DNA of 64,000 bases. Origin: Patagioenas fasciata. Its lineage: Eukaryota; Chordata; Aves; Columbiformes; Columbidae. Positions 33,101-48,100 of this stretch are shown in pieces (the stretch's first letter is position 1; each line of letters begins with the position of its first letter). The notes under the pieces were generated by a model that was not told where the DNA came from, did not search any database, and was given only the letters and a program-made list of their open reading frames with translations. The stretch is taken from contig NC_092525.1 of the NCBI RefSeq assembly GCF_037038585.1, forward strand, positions 25,626,867-25,690,866. The letters run 5' to 3'. Made by a program: the position numbers and the translations under genes.

Positions 33101-36100
33101 GCTGAAGAATTGCGTCAGAAGCCATTACCTCAGAACCAAGTAAGCTACCTTTCTTCAGAAATAGCTCTCTAATCTAAACAAAAACACAAGGAAGTGATCG
33201 TAACGAACAACATTAATATTTAGCAGAGAACAGTTTCATTGTAAGCATGTGTGTGCAGAAGTATCAGTTATAGGTAAGCCACAAAGACCTCAGAAACTAA
33301 AAAAAACCACCCAACAATGAAAATTTATCTTAGAATAACAGGATTGCAAGAAAAGACCCAGACTGTATTTTGGTCTATTCTGATCCAACCAATTCTCAAA
33401 GCAGTCAACAAGAATTTGAGTTCAATAACAGGCAATCAGGTTCTTGCCAACTGGAATTAATGCTAAAACAGCTGTAATTTACATTAAAAGTATAGTTTTA
33501 GTTTGAAGTATACCAACCTTTTTTCTAACTAAATAACCCCGTATCAACGCTTGCAGTTTAATGACAGCTTTTCTAGTTTTGTTGTATTTCATGAATTGAT
33601 GCTTGCCTTCCTGCCAAGCCCTCAGATGTTTCTGGATAATTAGAGCAGCAGCTTTTTGTTGATCAAGTTTCCTTCTTGCCTTGAAGCCTCTGTATGCATT
33701 TTGGATCAAACATGCAGCTTGAAGCTTCTGAAAAAGGTTTTAAAGAATGTATTTATAATTAAACTTTTGTTTGATCGTGACATCTCTATACATTTCTATA
33801 TTGGTTCTAGATATTTTTTTCCAGTCATAAGAACAAAAATAAAACAGGAAATACAAGCAAACTCATGAAGTACTAGTTCACATAAAAATGCAATTTCACT
33901 ATTTGGAAAGTCTTTTCTCTAAGCTAAATTGGGTCAAAATATGGTCAAGTTAACTGAATTTGTTGTAAGCAATAATGCCAGCAGAAAATTTTACATTTTA
34001 ACTTGCTATCAGTATAGACAGGGATAATTCCACAATTTGAACTGTTCAAAAACAAGAATCAAACTTGTTGCTCGAAGTAAAAAAGGAAATTTAGTATTTT
34101 GAAGATTGAACAGTGTTGATTTTAAAAATCTGTTCTGGTCTCACTTTTTTTTTTTCTATATTTCTGCATATTGATGACAAAAATCACTCCAATAGCTTGA
34201 AAACTTTTTAGACAACTATGATATAGCAGAGTGCAAGTGAAAACACACCTTTCTTAAAAGTCTTTTAGTTCTGTACTGTCTATACACCAACTGAATCTTC
34301 ACTGCAGCATTCTTAATTGCCAGAAACTGATGTCGAACCATTCGTGCAGTAAGGGTTGCTCTCCATCTTCTTTGAATGGTAAGTGCACAGGATTTCATTT
34401 TCAAAAACCTAACATGAAAATGCATTTTAGCTTTTTTTCCAAAAGTTGAGAACATTTACATTTTTAAAGCAAGAAAACAGTGAAGGTTTGCAAAATTATT
34501 ATGACAGATATTGTAAAATCAGAGCTGTTATCCACCAAACCTTGGAACACTAGAACAAGGGAACAGGCAGCAATGTTGGCAGAAAGCCTGGTTTAAAATA
34601 GAAGATATTTCTTGTTTTCCCACAGTAGGTATTTCCAGAACTTGTTGCCAAAGGAGGTTGAGGAGGGAAACAGCAGTTAGAAGGCATTAGACAAACTGAC
34701 ATACAAGTCCATATAGATAATAAAGAGAATAGGCAAGGATGCAAATTCTAGTATCCATAATCTAACAGGACCTTACAAAGTGGTCAGGTTAACATACTCT
34801 CCCTAAACAGCATTTTCTGAATGAGATGAGCTATCAGGCTGATCTGCTAAAGCTTTTATTGCAAAATCATCTCACAGCAAAATAAGCACAAACCAATTGA
34901 ACTATTCCATTACACATTATAAAAAAATAGCTTTTCATTTGATTAGTTTTATGCTGGAATTTTAACAATATTCTAAACATCCTTCCAGTAAGAAAAAAAA
35001 AAGAAAATATAAGCGAAAAAAAGATAAAGGCCTAGTCTTTCTAGATCCGTAACATGCAAAATTTAAGTTTGTGAGGTAGCTTCCAGTCCAGAAAAATACT
35101 TAAACATAAGAAAAATACTGTGCTAAAGAATTATCCCACCTGTGTCAATGGGATTATGTTCATGCATGTTACACACATACTGCAGGGTCAGAGCCTGAGA
35201 ATCTATAGATATTTGCCAGAGCACAAAGCAGTAGCAATCATTACATAATAAAAGCTTTTAAAAGTAGAGAAATGTATATCAAATTCAGCATTACCTGGTC
35301 CGCTGCTGTTTTGTTTTGAAGTGATTCTGAATAATGCGTGTAGCTTTTACCACAGATGCATATTTCTTCCGTGCTCTGCAGCCTCGAAACCAGGCTTGAA
35401 TTACTTGTGCTGCTCTGATTTTGTTAACCCACTGCCTGGTTTTATATCCTCTATATGATGCCTATGAAATATCAAAAGAAAAAAAAACACCTTCAAAACT
35501 TGTTTTTGTTTAATGGAACAAACAAAATTAAAAGGAAAAAAAGTCACATGAAAATGAAAGGCTTTTCAGATTCCAATCTCTACAGTATTACAAATATCTA
35601 ATTTATCACAATGGTGTTTTCTAAAGCAATTGAAATGCATTCAGAGAAATACCATAAATGCCACTCTCCTTAATGCCTCTAAAAATAACGATGTCATGAA
35701 GAAACAAATACAAGAGAGATTAAAAATAGGAAAAAAAAATGAAGGAAAAAAGAAAAAAATCAAACCAAACCAACCAACTACAACCAACCAACCAAATCCC
35801 CACAACAACAACGAAGGAATAAAATAAAAACAAACTCAACACCTTCTGGGATTACCTGAATTCTAATGGCCGCTTTTTTCATTTGATGGTATCTTCGTTG
35901 TTCAATATTTCGCATCTGATGCGCTCTGTAGTGCTGCTGTATTAATATAGCAGAAAACCTGCACTGAAGGTACTTCTGTCTCTGAATAAATCCGCGGAAA
36001 AATGCCTTAAAAGAAAGAGACATAATCTTGGAATATTTCACCACTTGAATGCTATTCATTGGCTTGTTAGAAAAACAACAATAGAAGCAAATAAATTTCT

Positions 36101-39100
36101 GACTTCCCAATGAATACTTTTTTCTACATTTTAAGCAAAGTAATCACACTTAAATTATTTAGAATGTGCAAGTTAAGTACTCAGAAAATAACTAACAATC
36201 TGCCACTTCTCCCCCAAACCATGGAGGTGAGGAAGGCACACCTGTTATCTGTTAAGGAGAGCATGGGCTCTCCAGCAAGATACTAATAGCAACCTAATAA
36301 ATTATTATTATTAGAGACTATTTCCCTTTCTTCCCTCATTTGAGGGAGAAAAATCCTCTCATTCCAATAATATCCTAAGGAGAAACTGCTTCTAGTAGGG
36401 TAAAATAACTAAGGCCACCAGAGGAAGTCAACTTGAAGTTTTTTTCAGAAGGGAAAACAAAACAATCCAACACAAAAGAAAAAAAAACCCCACACCCTAA
36501 AACCATTACTATACAATTAAAAGTACCTGAATTTTTATTGTGTTCTCTTTAATTTTGTGAAACCTCTTCTTTTCAATGAATCCTCTGACTCTAGCCTGCA
36601 CAATTATAATGTTCCTCCGGGTCTCTAAGTAAGTCATTCTTTGGTGTTTCACAATCAAGTGGGATCGGTAGCATCGTTGTAAGACAACTGCTGCTTTTTT
36701 GTAGCTTGTATACTGTGATTTAGTTTTATGCATTAAGTAATAAGCTTGTAACGTAATAGCTGCTGTTCTAAGTTGAATAAATTTTCTACGCTGCACAGCC
36801 ATCTGAAGAAAAGATTGAATTTTTCTTGCAGCTCGTATTTGTCTTGCTGTTTTTCTTGCTTTCATACCACGGAAAGCAGACTGAATAATTACTATTGCTT
36901 GTCTTTGAGCACAATACTCCGCTTTCTGTAAATGAGCCCTGCAACATGCTCTGTACCACCTCTGAATAGCAACTGCTGAACTCTGAATCAGTTTATAGTG
37001 ATTCCTTGCTCTTTGGCATCGGAACATAGACTGGATCATTATTGCTGCTGCTTTCTTTCTAAGAAAACGCCTCCTTTCTACACACATTTTTAAGAAGGAT
37101 TGTATGCACCGTGCAGCAACATTGGTTTTATACAACTGCCTCGCCTTTTTAGCACGAAAAGAGGACTGAAGGCAAATGACAGCCTTTTTTATTTTTGCAT
37201 AGCTTTCCATGTCAGCTTCTTTTGCCCTTTTGGCTCTGAACCTGTGTTGTATAACTCTGACAGCCCAGCACAACTGTTTGTAATATCTATATTGTAAGTA
37301 CATGCGATAACTAGACTGTATGACAGTTGCTGAAATATGCATGGTTTTCAGTTTCTTTCGTTCCTTCATGCCTCTATATGAGGCTTGAATAAGAAGAGCA
37401 GAATTCTTCATTGTCAGGTATTTCTTTCGTTGATTCTTTCCTTTAATGTAGGACCGATAGTGGTTCTGTATAACAATAGCTGCAATTCTCATATTTTGAT
37501 AAGACCTTCTAGTCCTGTGCATTTTGTAGGCTGACTGTATAGTAATAGCAGCTAAACACATGTGCTCAATCCTCTTCCGCACTCTGATACCTCTGTACAC
37601 AGCCTGGATGTGAATAGTTGCTCTGCGAAGAGAAAGATACTCCGAAGTATGCTGTCTTGACAGAATCAAAGCTCTGTATCTTCTCTGAAAGACAAGAGTA
37701 GCTGCTTTAAGAGAGAGAAATCTTTGACGTTCTCTAAAAGCCTTAAAATTTTTCTGGACAACAATAGCAGCACTGTGCATTTTTTGACGTCGTTTTTTTG
37801 CACGCCTGTCTCGAAAAGCCTTCTGAATACAAGTTGCTGCTTTCTTTAATGAAGAGTAATGCTGTACTGCAATTTTCTTTAGGTTATTGGCTCTGTACCT
37901 CTTCTGTATTAGCTGGGCTGCCCACTGAACTTTTCTGTAATGGCAGTACTGCCTATGCATTCGGTAGTTTCTCTGTATTATAAGTGCTGCCTCACGTTTT
38001 TTCTTCAAGATGCGTCTTGTTTTCATTCCTCTATAGGCAGCCTGAAGAACTAAAACAGAATTGTACTGTTTTAAGTATATTTCTCTCTCACGCTTCCCTT
38101 CTCTGTAAGCACGATAATGTTGCTGTATGATCACTGAAGCAAGCCTGATAGCTTGATAAGAAATGTAAGTTTTATGCATTCTGAACATCGTTTGAATAAC
38201 TGTAGCAGCTTGATGCATCTGCTGCAATTTTTTTCTTACCACAAAGCCTCTATAAGCAGACTGTATGATAACAACAGCATTAAGCAAAGAAAGATATTTT
38301 TGACGTTGAATTTTTGCCTGTTTTGTTGCTCTGTATTTTCTCTGAATTACAATAGCAGCTGTCTTAATGTAAATAAAATGTTTTCTTTTGAGAAAAGTTC
38401 TAAATCTTCTTTGAATAATCTCAGCCGACTCACTCATAGTTATTATAAGTCGTCTTGTTTTCCTGCCACGGAATGCAGCCTGGATACGAAGTGTAGCCCT
38501 TTTCATAATCGTATAGTTGCGAAGTTGTGTATTTCGCTCCTTACAAGCACGGAACCACTGCTGAATCCGCCTCGTTGCCAGCAACAATTTTCTGAAATCC
38601 CTTTGTTGTTTGTGCATCCGATAGTAAGACTGTATTATTGCTGCTGACTGATGCATAGTTTTCAGGTCTTGTCGGACCTTCAAGCCTCTACAGGCAGCCT
38701 GGAGGATAATAACAGACTTCTTTAGTTCCAAGTACTTTTTACGTTGTACTTTGCCTAAACAAAATGCTCTATATTGTCTTTGAATTATAATTGCTGCCAT
38801 TCTCATTGCCTGATACTTTATGTTCAGGCGATGCATCTTAAACATGGCTTGGATACAAATAGCTGCTTGATGCATACGGTAAACTTGTTGTCTAACTCTT
38901 ACACCTCTATAAATTGCTTGCATTTTGACTGTTGCTTTTTTTAAAGACAAATATTTCTGCTTTTGACATTTGGCATGAATATTTGCACGATAATGCCTTT
39001 GAATGACTATAGCTGCAGATCTAAGTCTTTCATAGCCCTTTTTGACCATGTAGGATTTGAAGGCTGCTTGTATAGTTGTAGCACATTTGTTTAGTTTGTT

Positions 39101-42100
39101 CAATTCTTTCCTCACAGTCATCCCTCGGTAAGCAGACTGCAAGACTAACACAGCTGCCTTTGTTTTTAGATAAATTGCACGTTGGGTTTTTTTCATACAG
39201 TGAGCTCTGAAGTGGTTTTGAATCACTAAAGTGGCTTGTCTTAGTTTCTTATACTTTAGTTGATTTACATGCATTCTGTAATAGGACTGAATAATTGTTG
39301 CAAGATTATGCTTCTTTTGAATTGTTTTTCTCACAGTTTTCCCCCTCCATATTGCCTGAAGATGCACTACAGAGTTACGAAGCTGAACATATTCTTGCCG
39401 TTGTTTCCGGCCTATAACGCTGGCTCTGTAATGCCTTTGGATAGTTCGCACAGCACAGTTCATACGTTTGAATTTTTTCACAGCTATGAATTTTCTGAAG
39501 GCAGACTGTATCTTAGTAGCAGCAACATGTTGTCTTCGAATCTGCTTTCGTACCTTCCAGCCACGAAAAGTTGCTTGTAAAGAAAGTACTGCTGCTCTTG
39601 TCATTAAGAAGTTCAGTCTTTGCCTGTTACCAGTCTTACAAGTTCTGTACCATCTCTGAATCACAATGGAGGCCTGAACCATTGCCTTGTATTTCACTCT
39701 TGCGGCATGAGCTCTAAAAGCAGTCTGAATTTTAATAGCAGCTCTATATTCAAGTTTAAGCTTTTTGCGTGCTTTGTAACCCCTGTAGGCTGACTGTAAG
39801 CACACAGCTGCTTTTTTAACTTGCAAGAACTCCTGCCTCTGACACAGCTGCTTTTTGTATGCACGATAATAGTTTTGAATTATGACAACAGCACTACAGA
39901 TGCTTAAATAACGTTGCCTGTCCCTTCTCATTCTGTAGCGTGCCTGGAGAAATAATGCAGTCTCCCTCCACCTTTGTATTTGTTTCCTGACAAGATAGCC
40001 TCGAACTACAGCTTGAATTCTTATGCAAGCACCCTTCAATTTCCTATAATCTTCTTTAAGTTGAAGAGCATATCTACGAGACCGATACCTTCTCTGGACA
40101 CAAAGTGCTGCCTCCCTTAATGCACAATAATGCTTATGTGCATGTCTCATCTTTACAAACGCTTGAATCTTCACTGTTGCATCTTTTAAGTTTTTAAATC
40201 TCTTACGGACAACATAAGCGCGGTAACTTGCCTGAATTTTTATCACAGATCTCAATATGTGAGCCTCTTTTCTAGCTTTCAATCCTCTGTAGGCAGACTG
40301 TAGGACGACAGCAGCCCTACGCATCTTCTGGAAAGAAGCAGCTGCTTTTTTAGAAGTAACGTGTGCCCTGTACCAAGTTTGAATTACAGTAGCTGCATTT
40401 TTCATCTCTTTGTATCTTTTTACTTGCTGGTATTTTCTGACATGTGACTGCAATGTAGTAACAGATTTTTTTAATCGTAGAAATCTTAGTTTCTCTTTTT
40501 TCATTCTCCACAGTGACTGAACAACACAAACTGCCTTAGTTTGTCTGTATAGTTTACGTGCCTGCATGCCTCTAAAAGCAGCTTGGAGAACTACTACTGC
40601 TACACGTTTTTGCAAATAGTACTCTCTTTCAATTTTACCTACTTTATAAGCTCTGTAATACTGCTGAATTGTCACTATTTTTGCCCTGAGTTCCTGGTAA
40701 ATATGTCTAGCCAACTGACACCTGTACCAAGCCTGAATCTTGATAACACTTTGCTTAATACGTAGATACTGTTTCAGATCTCTGTGCATCCTATACCAAG
40801 ACTGTATGACAAGGGCAGCCCTCTTTCTTCTAGCCAGTTTTGAAGATTGCCATTTTCGGAAATAAGTCTGAAGTACTAAAGTTGCTTTAATTTTCTGTTG
40901 AATTTTGGTTTTTTTCCATCTTCTGAATGCAGATTGAATAGTAAGTGCTGAAGACTTTAAGAGTTCGTATCTTTGCCGATCTTTTTTTGCCAACTTAAAT
41001 GCACGCAGATGACTCTGAATTGTAACAGTAGCCCAAACAATTCGTTTATAGGCAGCAACAGCCTTCACCATCCTTATCCTTGCTTGTACAAAAGTAACGT
41101 AGTATCTTAGCTGTAAATATCTTTTCCTGGCAGCATATCTCCTCCAATAAGCCTGCAGGAAAAACAAACCAACCACACAGAAAATTTAGTATTTTCTTCA
41201 TGATATCTCAAGTTAAGCTTAAATTTGAGGACTGCCAACCTCAGTGTTATCTATACCCTAACCAACAGACTTTTAAAGATTTCTTTATTCCTACTTAATC
41301 CCTAGGAAGAAAAGTACAAGTATCTACACAAAGAAACCCAAAAGCCAAATGCTTGAATCATGGCTTTAAGTATCTTCTATTCTGGGAAAATGCTAAATTT
41401 GCCCTGGTTACAAAAGATTGCCTTTTAAACAATTTGATAAGTCAGTGATTCTGTAATTTCCATTCTAGAAAGTCTTAAGAATGTAATATTTAGCTTTGGG
41501 TAATAGCGGGGAAGGTATCTTGAGAAACTGAATTAACTGCCCAGCTACCAGTTGGTAACTAAAGTCTACCATTCTGAATGTGCCCACTGTAGGTGTCATA
41601 ACACTAGGAGAGTAACTATTTTTTTTAAAGCTTCTGTAAGTAAAGTTCAGCAGCTGCAGAGGCAAGCCAAAACAACCTCATCAGTCCTTAGCCTGACTTG
41701 TCTGAGGCCCAGTGTTTTAATGTTTATGGTATGCCAAAATATTCACATTAAGAAGAAACAATTACTGATTTAATAGCATGCTACCATTTCTCTCTGAAGA
41801 TAAAAAGTTACTAAAACATCTCAAAAGGGAGGGAAAAAAAAAAAGAAAAAAAGTTACATTTTCATTAAGACATCAGTTGCTGCAAGCAAAACCAATGACC
41901 CTGAGCAAGCCTTTGTTTTTTTCCACAGATTTCAGAGGGTTTCCTTGCTTTGTAATCTTACTTTAGATTGTATTACCTGAATTACTGTGGCAGATTTACT
42001 TCTTACTTCTTCCAGTTTTGTCCTTTTCAGATTTAAGAAAAACATCCTGGCTAAGTATCTTCTCCAGTACTTCTGGATGAAAATTGCTGCATTCACTTTC

Positions 42101-45100
42101 TTCAGGATGCGTCGACGGGACAAGAAGTTTAATACGGATTTCTGAATTATCCGAGCAGCTTTGTCTCTTTCCTACAAAGAGTAGATTTCCACTGAACAGT
42201 TAAGATTGGAATTTTCACTCAAAATTTTTATATATTGAAATGACTATCTAAAGCAGGCTCATAAAAACTAGGCTTGTTGATAGAACAGCCTTCTTTTACT
42301 ACAGTAAAAGAACTTTTCTGAGATGGAATATTTATTTCATCACCAAGCTATTTGTAAGAGGGTTGCGTCATTTAAATCTGAATCCTCCTGCCTTCATAGT
42401 TCTTCGTCTTTGATACTCAATTTTTCAGCGCTCCTAGGAACCCCTTTTTAAGCCTTAATTTTAGTTCTCATTCATAAGAGTTTAAGATGCTCTTACTAAC
42501 AGAACACACCAGAATGTTTTCAAGGTATATTTAAATAATGTAAGCATATAGTCATAACAGCTCGCATCCATCTAGCACAAAGTTTTGTTTGCACATACCA
42601 ACCACTGTCACTATAATAACTCAGAGACTGCAGTTAAACTGATGTACATCAAAGTAAAAAGACAAAGCAACAAACAATGTCAATATTTAGATCATTTTGT
42701 CAGAATCCTCCTACTAGCCTATCCTACCATAGGGCAAAGTACATTTGCACACATTGTAAGGTTAAATTAAAAATCAAGCTAAAACAAAAAATGCTTGCAA
42801 CTAACTCTTAGAGACTTTGTTTTTGATTTCCCTTACCAGCATTTTTACTATTAGTTATTTCAAAACAGTTATAAAAGGAATGTTTTGTCTTCATCACTAA
42901 GGTTGTGCAGTTTGTAAAAAGCAAAGTAACTAGAGATTAAGAAAATGACAAATATAACTTCTTCCACCTTCTAGACCACAGATTCTTAGAATATAACACT
43001 TGAACACTGTTCCAGCATCAAATAGTAAGTATCTCACACACAGTGGTGGCATTTATCAACTTTAATGGCATCATAGTTTTAAAACCATCACAAGATCTGG
43101 TATAACTCCTAAAAAAGCAAGAAACAAAATATCGGAAGTCATGAGATTCCACTCAAAAGACCGGTGAAGTTCAGCTCCTGAACAAAAATAGTAAATCCAT
43201 GTAGAAGTTTAATTACTCTTGTAGACATTAATAGGAATTAAAAACTAACTACTCCTTTTTTGTTTCAAGGCAGCAGTGCAACTATTTTATATTTAAAATA
43301 TTGGGAAAAGGACTTAAGGAATGACATGCTGTATTCAGAACACACACAAAAAGATCAGTAGCCTTTAAACAAATGTAATTACTGAAGAATAGTCTTAAAT
43401 GAAAGTGGTTTTTAATAGATTACACAAACAAGGCCATATATTTTCTTAACAAAAATGATACTTATTAATTTAAATGCCGATATTATTCTAACAAACCTGT
43501 GTACTCCAAACAGCAAATTTATATCACTTACTATTTCTCAAAGTAGAAGCTATGAATATCGCACAGGCAAAAAATACCTGAGAAAGTTTCAGTTCCCTTT
43601 TCAGCCTGTAATTCCTCCAAGCAGACTGAATTAACCATGCAGCTCGAGTTTCTTGCCGAAGGTCTAGAAGTCGTGAACACAGAAATGATAGGTAGGTAAT
43701 AACAACCTGTATAAACACAGAAGATGGCAAGTTAAGGGCTACAGGGAAGAGCAGGAATGTTCACAAGAGAGCAGAACACATTCACATCAACTCTGAAGAC
43801 ATCTTACCTTCTCATCAGGAATTGTATTTGACATGTCTGAGTGATGGATCATTGCTGGTATTCCGCCTAGGTCAGAAACTGCAGCATTGATCAGCTGGAA
43901 GTTCTTCCTTTCATTGTCCAAGAGTTCCTTGTATAGGTCTGAGGCAGTTACAGCTTTGCAAAGAGAAAATGTTTATCAAATAAAATTGTGCATGAAAGAA
44001 ATAGATTTAACATGAACTTCTGTGCAGCCAATAACTCACTTTGGTCAAACATTCCTTCCGTAACATTTAGAGAAGTATCAGACTCTGAGGAGGATGAAGA
44101 TGAAGAGTTTAGTCCTACTATACGAGTCCTTGAGCATTCAACTGTTTGAGTTGTACGTTGGCACACAGCTTCCAAAGGCACATAACATGGATGATAATGA
44201 TGAATCAAATGACACAATACTCTACCATCTGAGAAACACACTGTGAAATTTTCAACCTGTTAAATAAAACACAATAAGATACAAGTTCCTTGAATTTTTG
44301 TTACCAGTTAGTTGGTATAAACTGGATATAAAATTCTTCTACCTTTGAAAGTAACCAAGTGCAACTTTTTTTTTTTAATGAGTGTTCATCCTAGAAGTAT
44401 TTGTGCATAAAATTTTCAGCATATTAAGAACTGTAAGAATTAAACCAAAAAAAAAAAAAAGCATAAACAAAACTCTAACAACCTCACATTCCAGCAAAAA
44501 TTTTCTATTTTTAAAAGGCACTTTTATGCATAAGACTAACTGGAAAGGGAGATACTTTTCCTAAAATTTGTTTAAAAGGAGAGCTGCAGCTAAACTCATA
44601 GAAAGAGTTATTTTGAATCAGACTGAACAAAGTCCAGAAGAATATTTAAAACTACTGTTGGCTGCTACTACACATTTGATAGTTTGAAGAATTCTGCTCT
44701 ATAAAGAATAAGCATTCTTATTACAGCAAAAGATGTATTTGCAGAAATGTACGCAAAAACTATTTACCTTTATATTGTAAAATCCACAAACAGCATTAAC
44801 CCATGCCATGAGCAGCCTCACAGTTGTACTGTAACTTTGAGGTGAGGAGTTGTTACTATTATCATCTTCTACTCTGCAACAATTCAGAGAAGTCTTGAGA
44901 GCACCCAATTGTGTTTTCTTCTTGTATGCAATCTTTAAAAACTCAATTTCCTCTTTTAACTGTTCCACATTAAGAAAAACATCCACCTATTAGGAAAAAA
45001 AAAACTACATATGACACCAACAGTCTGACATATCATGCATTATAGCAGTTGGATGCAGAGGGTTTAGATATGGCATTTTAAAGAGAAATTACCCTCACTA

Positions 45101-48100
45101 CTTAGCAGTACTTGCCACACCAAATCACTAGTGGATAATCTGGACTTGCCAGCACAGATGGCAGCATCTGCTACCAACTGCTTCAAATAAAAGAACCTAA
45201 ACCCACACTCACACTGTTCTGTGTAAAAGTTACTTCACTAATCAATAGTTGGGGGAAACAGGGAGATTCCCCAAAACAGCCCATTTAATTTCACCATACT
45301 TTCAGAGGAAACAACAATTTCAGAGTCTCGCCTGCATTTCTATTGAGTCCATGTAACACACTCCCTCATTTAAGGGATTCTGAGAGGACCTGAGCTGGTG
45401 TTGTGATGGTATGAGAAGATTTGGAGAAGTAGCATGTCCACAGGGCTTAAATAAAGCCAATGCTCACAAACTATTTCTTTAATCAGAAGCAATGCAACTG
45501 TGACACATGAATACAGGAGAAACGACTGGAGGAAGGTAACTACTGTTATAGTTTTGACTAGTTAAGTAAGAAAATACTTCCATTTGCTTTTTATTATGTT
45601 CTTCTGGCTCTTAAAAAAATCTTAAGAAAACTATTTTTGCTTCCTCTATCAATTTATTCCAGTGGCTTTCAAATGTCTCTGCAGTAATCCTTTAAAAAAA
45701 AAAAAAATCTTCATTCTTATTTCCTGAAAATTTCTTCAAATTGACTGTTTCAGACAAATGGAAGAGAGCTATAATTTCAGGGCTTACTTTATAATTGTCT
45801 AAGAGTGTAACCCCAAAATGTTTATTTCAGTTAAGAACTTACCAGTGTTTTGAGACCAACACTATTTTATTCTTAATTATAAATTCTCTTGGCATCCAAC
45901 ATGAACTCAGGTTTTTTTCTAACAAAGTTTACGAATGTATACAAGAAAAAGCACAGTTAAAATGGTATCTAAACTGTATTGTTAGGAAGCAGTTAGCAGA
46001 TTTAGGTCAAGTTTGCATGGCACTTCAAACACACAAAGCGGAATATTTCATAGTCTAAAATTTGATTAGCAGACGCTTTCACAGACAACAAATATTCCTG
46101 AAAGGCGGTGTTTTCATTTTCTCTCATTTATAATTAGCAACAAACAAACAAAATAAGTAATTGAATAATACCTGGAAGGCAAAGACAATCTTCCACAGGA
46201 GAGCTAATGTTCGCTCTCTGTGTCTATCCACAATATCCCTGGAGTCAATTGAAGCACCTATCAAATAAAACAACGAATTAAAGTGTGCACTAGTCCTCTG
46301 ATGCCCTTAGAATAACCCTGATATCTAGGTCTTACCACTTTCATCTTTCAAGTGAATTCCTCGCTCTTTAAGGACATTAAGAACAATGTCAACATTATGC
46401 ATCTTCTGTAGACGACTTATTGCAGGAACTCTCAGTTGTTTTGAAAGACTCCAGTTCTTCGTGAGAAGTTCCATTGTTCTCCTAACAAAGTGAATTTCAC
46501 AGTTTAATCTCTTAGCTGAGTATGATACAAAGGAAAATAAATAATTCAAAATAATTCTGTATCAACGCACACAAGACGAATGCCGCATTGTAAGTCCACA
46601 GCCAAATTGGTTACAGCAAAATCAAATTCATCAAGTGGAGTTTGAATATGACTGACGGGTAGTCCTAGGAAACCGAGATGGCGGGAAAGGTCACCTTCAC
46701 CACTCAGGAAGTCCCGAGAAAATGCAAGCAGAAGGTCTCTGCTAGTCTAAAAGGAGGGCGAAAAAAAAGGAAGGTAATCTTAGCACTGCAGTATTTATCA
46801 AGCAGAACACAGTTTTTGCTCCTTGCTCCTCAAATTGCATTCCAGATTTCCTTACCCAGTACTTAAAATTTTATATACATATTTTAAAGTATTTTAAACC
46901 AGTTCACACAGCTTTAATTTTCATCACACCTGGCTATTAAGTCACTGAAAGCACCACCAAATTCAGGAATACTTTTTTCTCAGTCTGTCTGCCTACATAG
47001 TACAAACCCAAGAAAAGGTGATTTTATTTGAACATATTTGTTAATTAAATTTGTATGACAGGTGTTGCATAGTCATTCTTATCACAGCAAAGTAAAAGAA
47101 GAAAAAAAGAAAAACAAACAAACAAACAAAAAAAAACCAAAAAAAACCAGGAAAGCCCAAACTGACTTGCAGTTTAAGTTCAGCTGCAGTATGCTACAGT
47201 CATATTTAAAAATAGTGCAGAAGCTTATATTTAGAGAGGGAAGACAGACAATACAAGATAACTGAGTCCTTCCTACAGGACCAACATCTCAAAATTTTCT
47301 TGGCAATGCCTTTATATGACTGTGAGATGTGTTGAGAATGTTTATGTCAAAGACTGAACAGCCAAGACTTGTTAAAGAAAAGTACATAGATTTTTAAAGA
47401 AAGTACATATTTTACATTGAGTCTTAGGACAATATTAGAGGGAGACATCAAGTCACAGCTCTCTTACCTTGAACTCTGCATCTTTACAGAAGAGGCAAGG
47501 GTCATGGTCAATCATTCTGGACCTCTTGGCATAATCCAGAAAGCAAACTAACAGCAGCAACTTTTTCAGTGTGAATTTTGACAAAGCTTCTTCATGACCT
47601 AAAATGACAGAGCCCTTTAAGTGCTAGTTCAAAAATTAAGTGCTAAAAATAACCTATTTTTGGAAGTTGTAGTTACCTTCTCGGTAAAGGTGAGGCACAG
47701 AGGGATGTCTGTATTCAGCTGCAATGTCAGGGTTCCAAAGCAAGCGATTAAGGATAAATATTGCCAAACCCATAACATCACTATTACTCTCCAAGGCTAT
47801 CAGTTCTCCATAAACAGTCTAGTATGAAAGGAGGGGGAAAGAGCAGAAATGTTAAAAATCACCTCAAATACCATAAGGATTTTTTTAAAATAATATTACC
47901 GAAATTCTGAAGTAGCAAATGGTAATTTGTATTTAAAAGTCAGACAGTTTTTCAAATCAGTCACGGAATAATAAAGCCAAAGGAAATTTCAAAATATCCA
48001 GTCTCATTCCAACACATGTATGAACGTTTGCATCTGAGGAATCAATCAGGAACTTCCTTAAGACAACTGCATTTTTCTCCAATTCAGTGGAGAGTAAAAC

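Noticed and set aside
33140-33176. Small possible ASPM exon between exons 22 and 23 (frame IRELFLKK)
   Set aside because: It has an AG before and a GT after it, but including it would break the phase 0-0 junction that matches human ASPM without a gap.
38153-38647. Plus-strand open frame of 164 codons inside ASPM exon 18
   Set aside because: It lies opposite the IQ repeats. The repeated codon pattern on the minus strand leaves few stops on the other strand. No domain and no splice context; the same holds for 39260-39580, 39468-39659 and 37100-37297.
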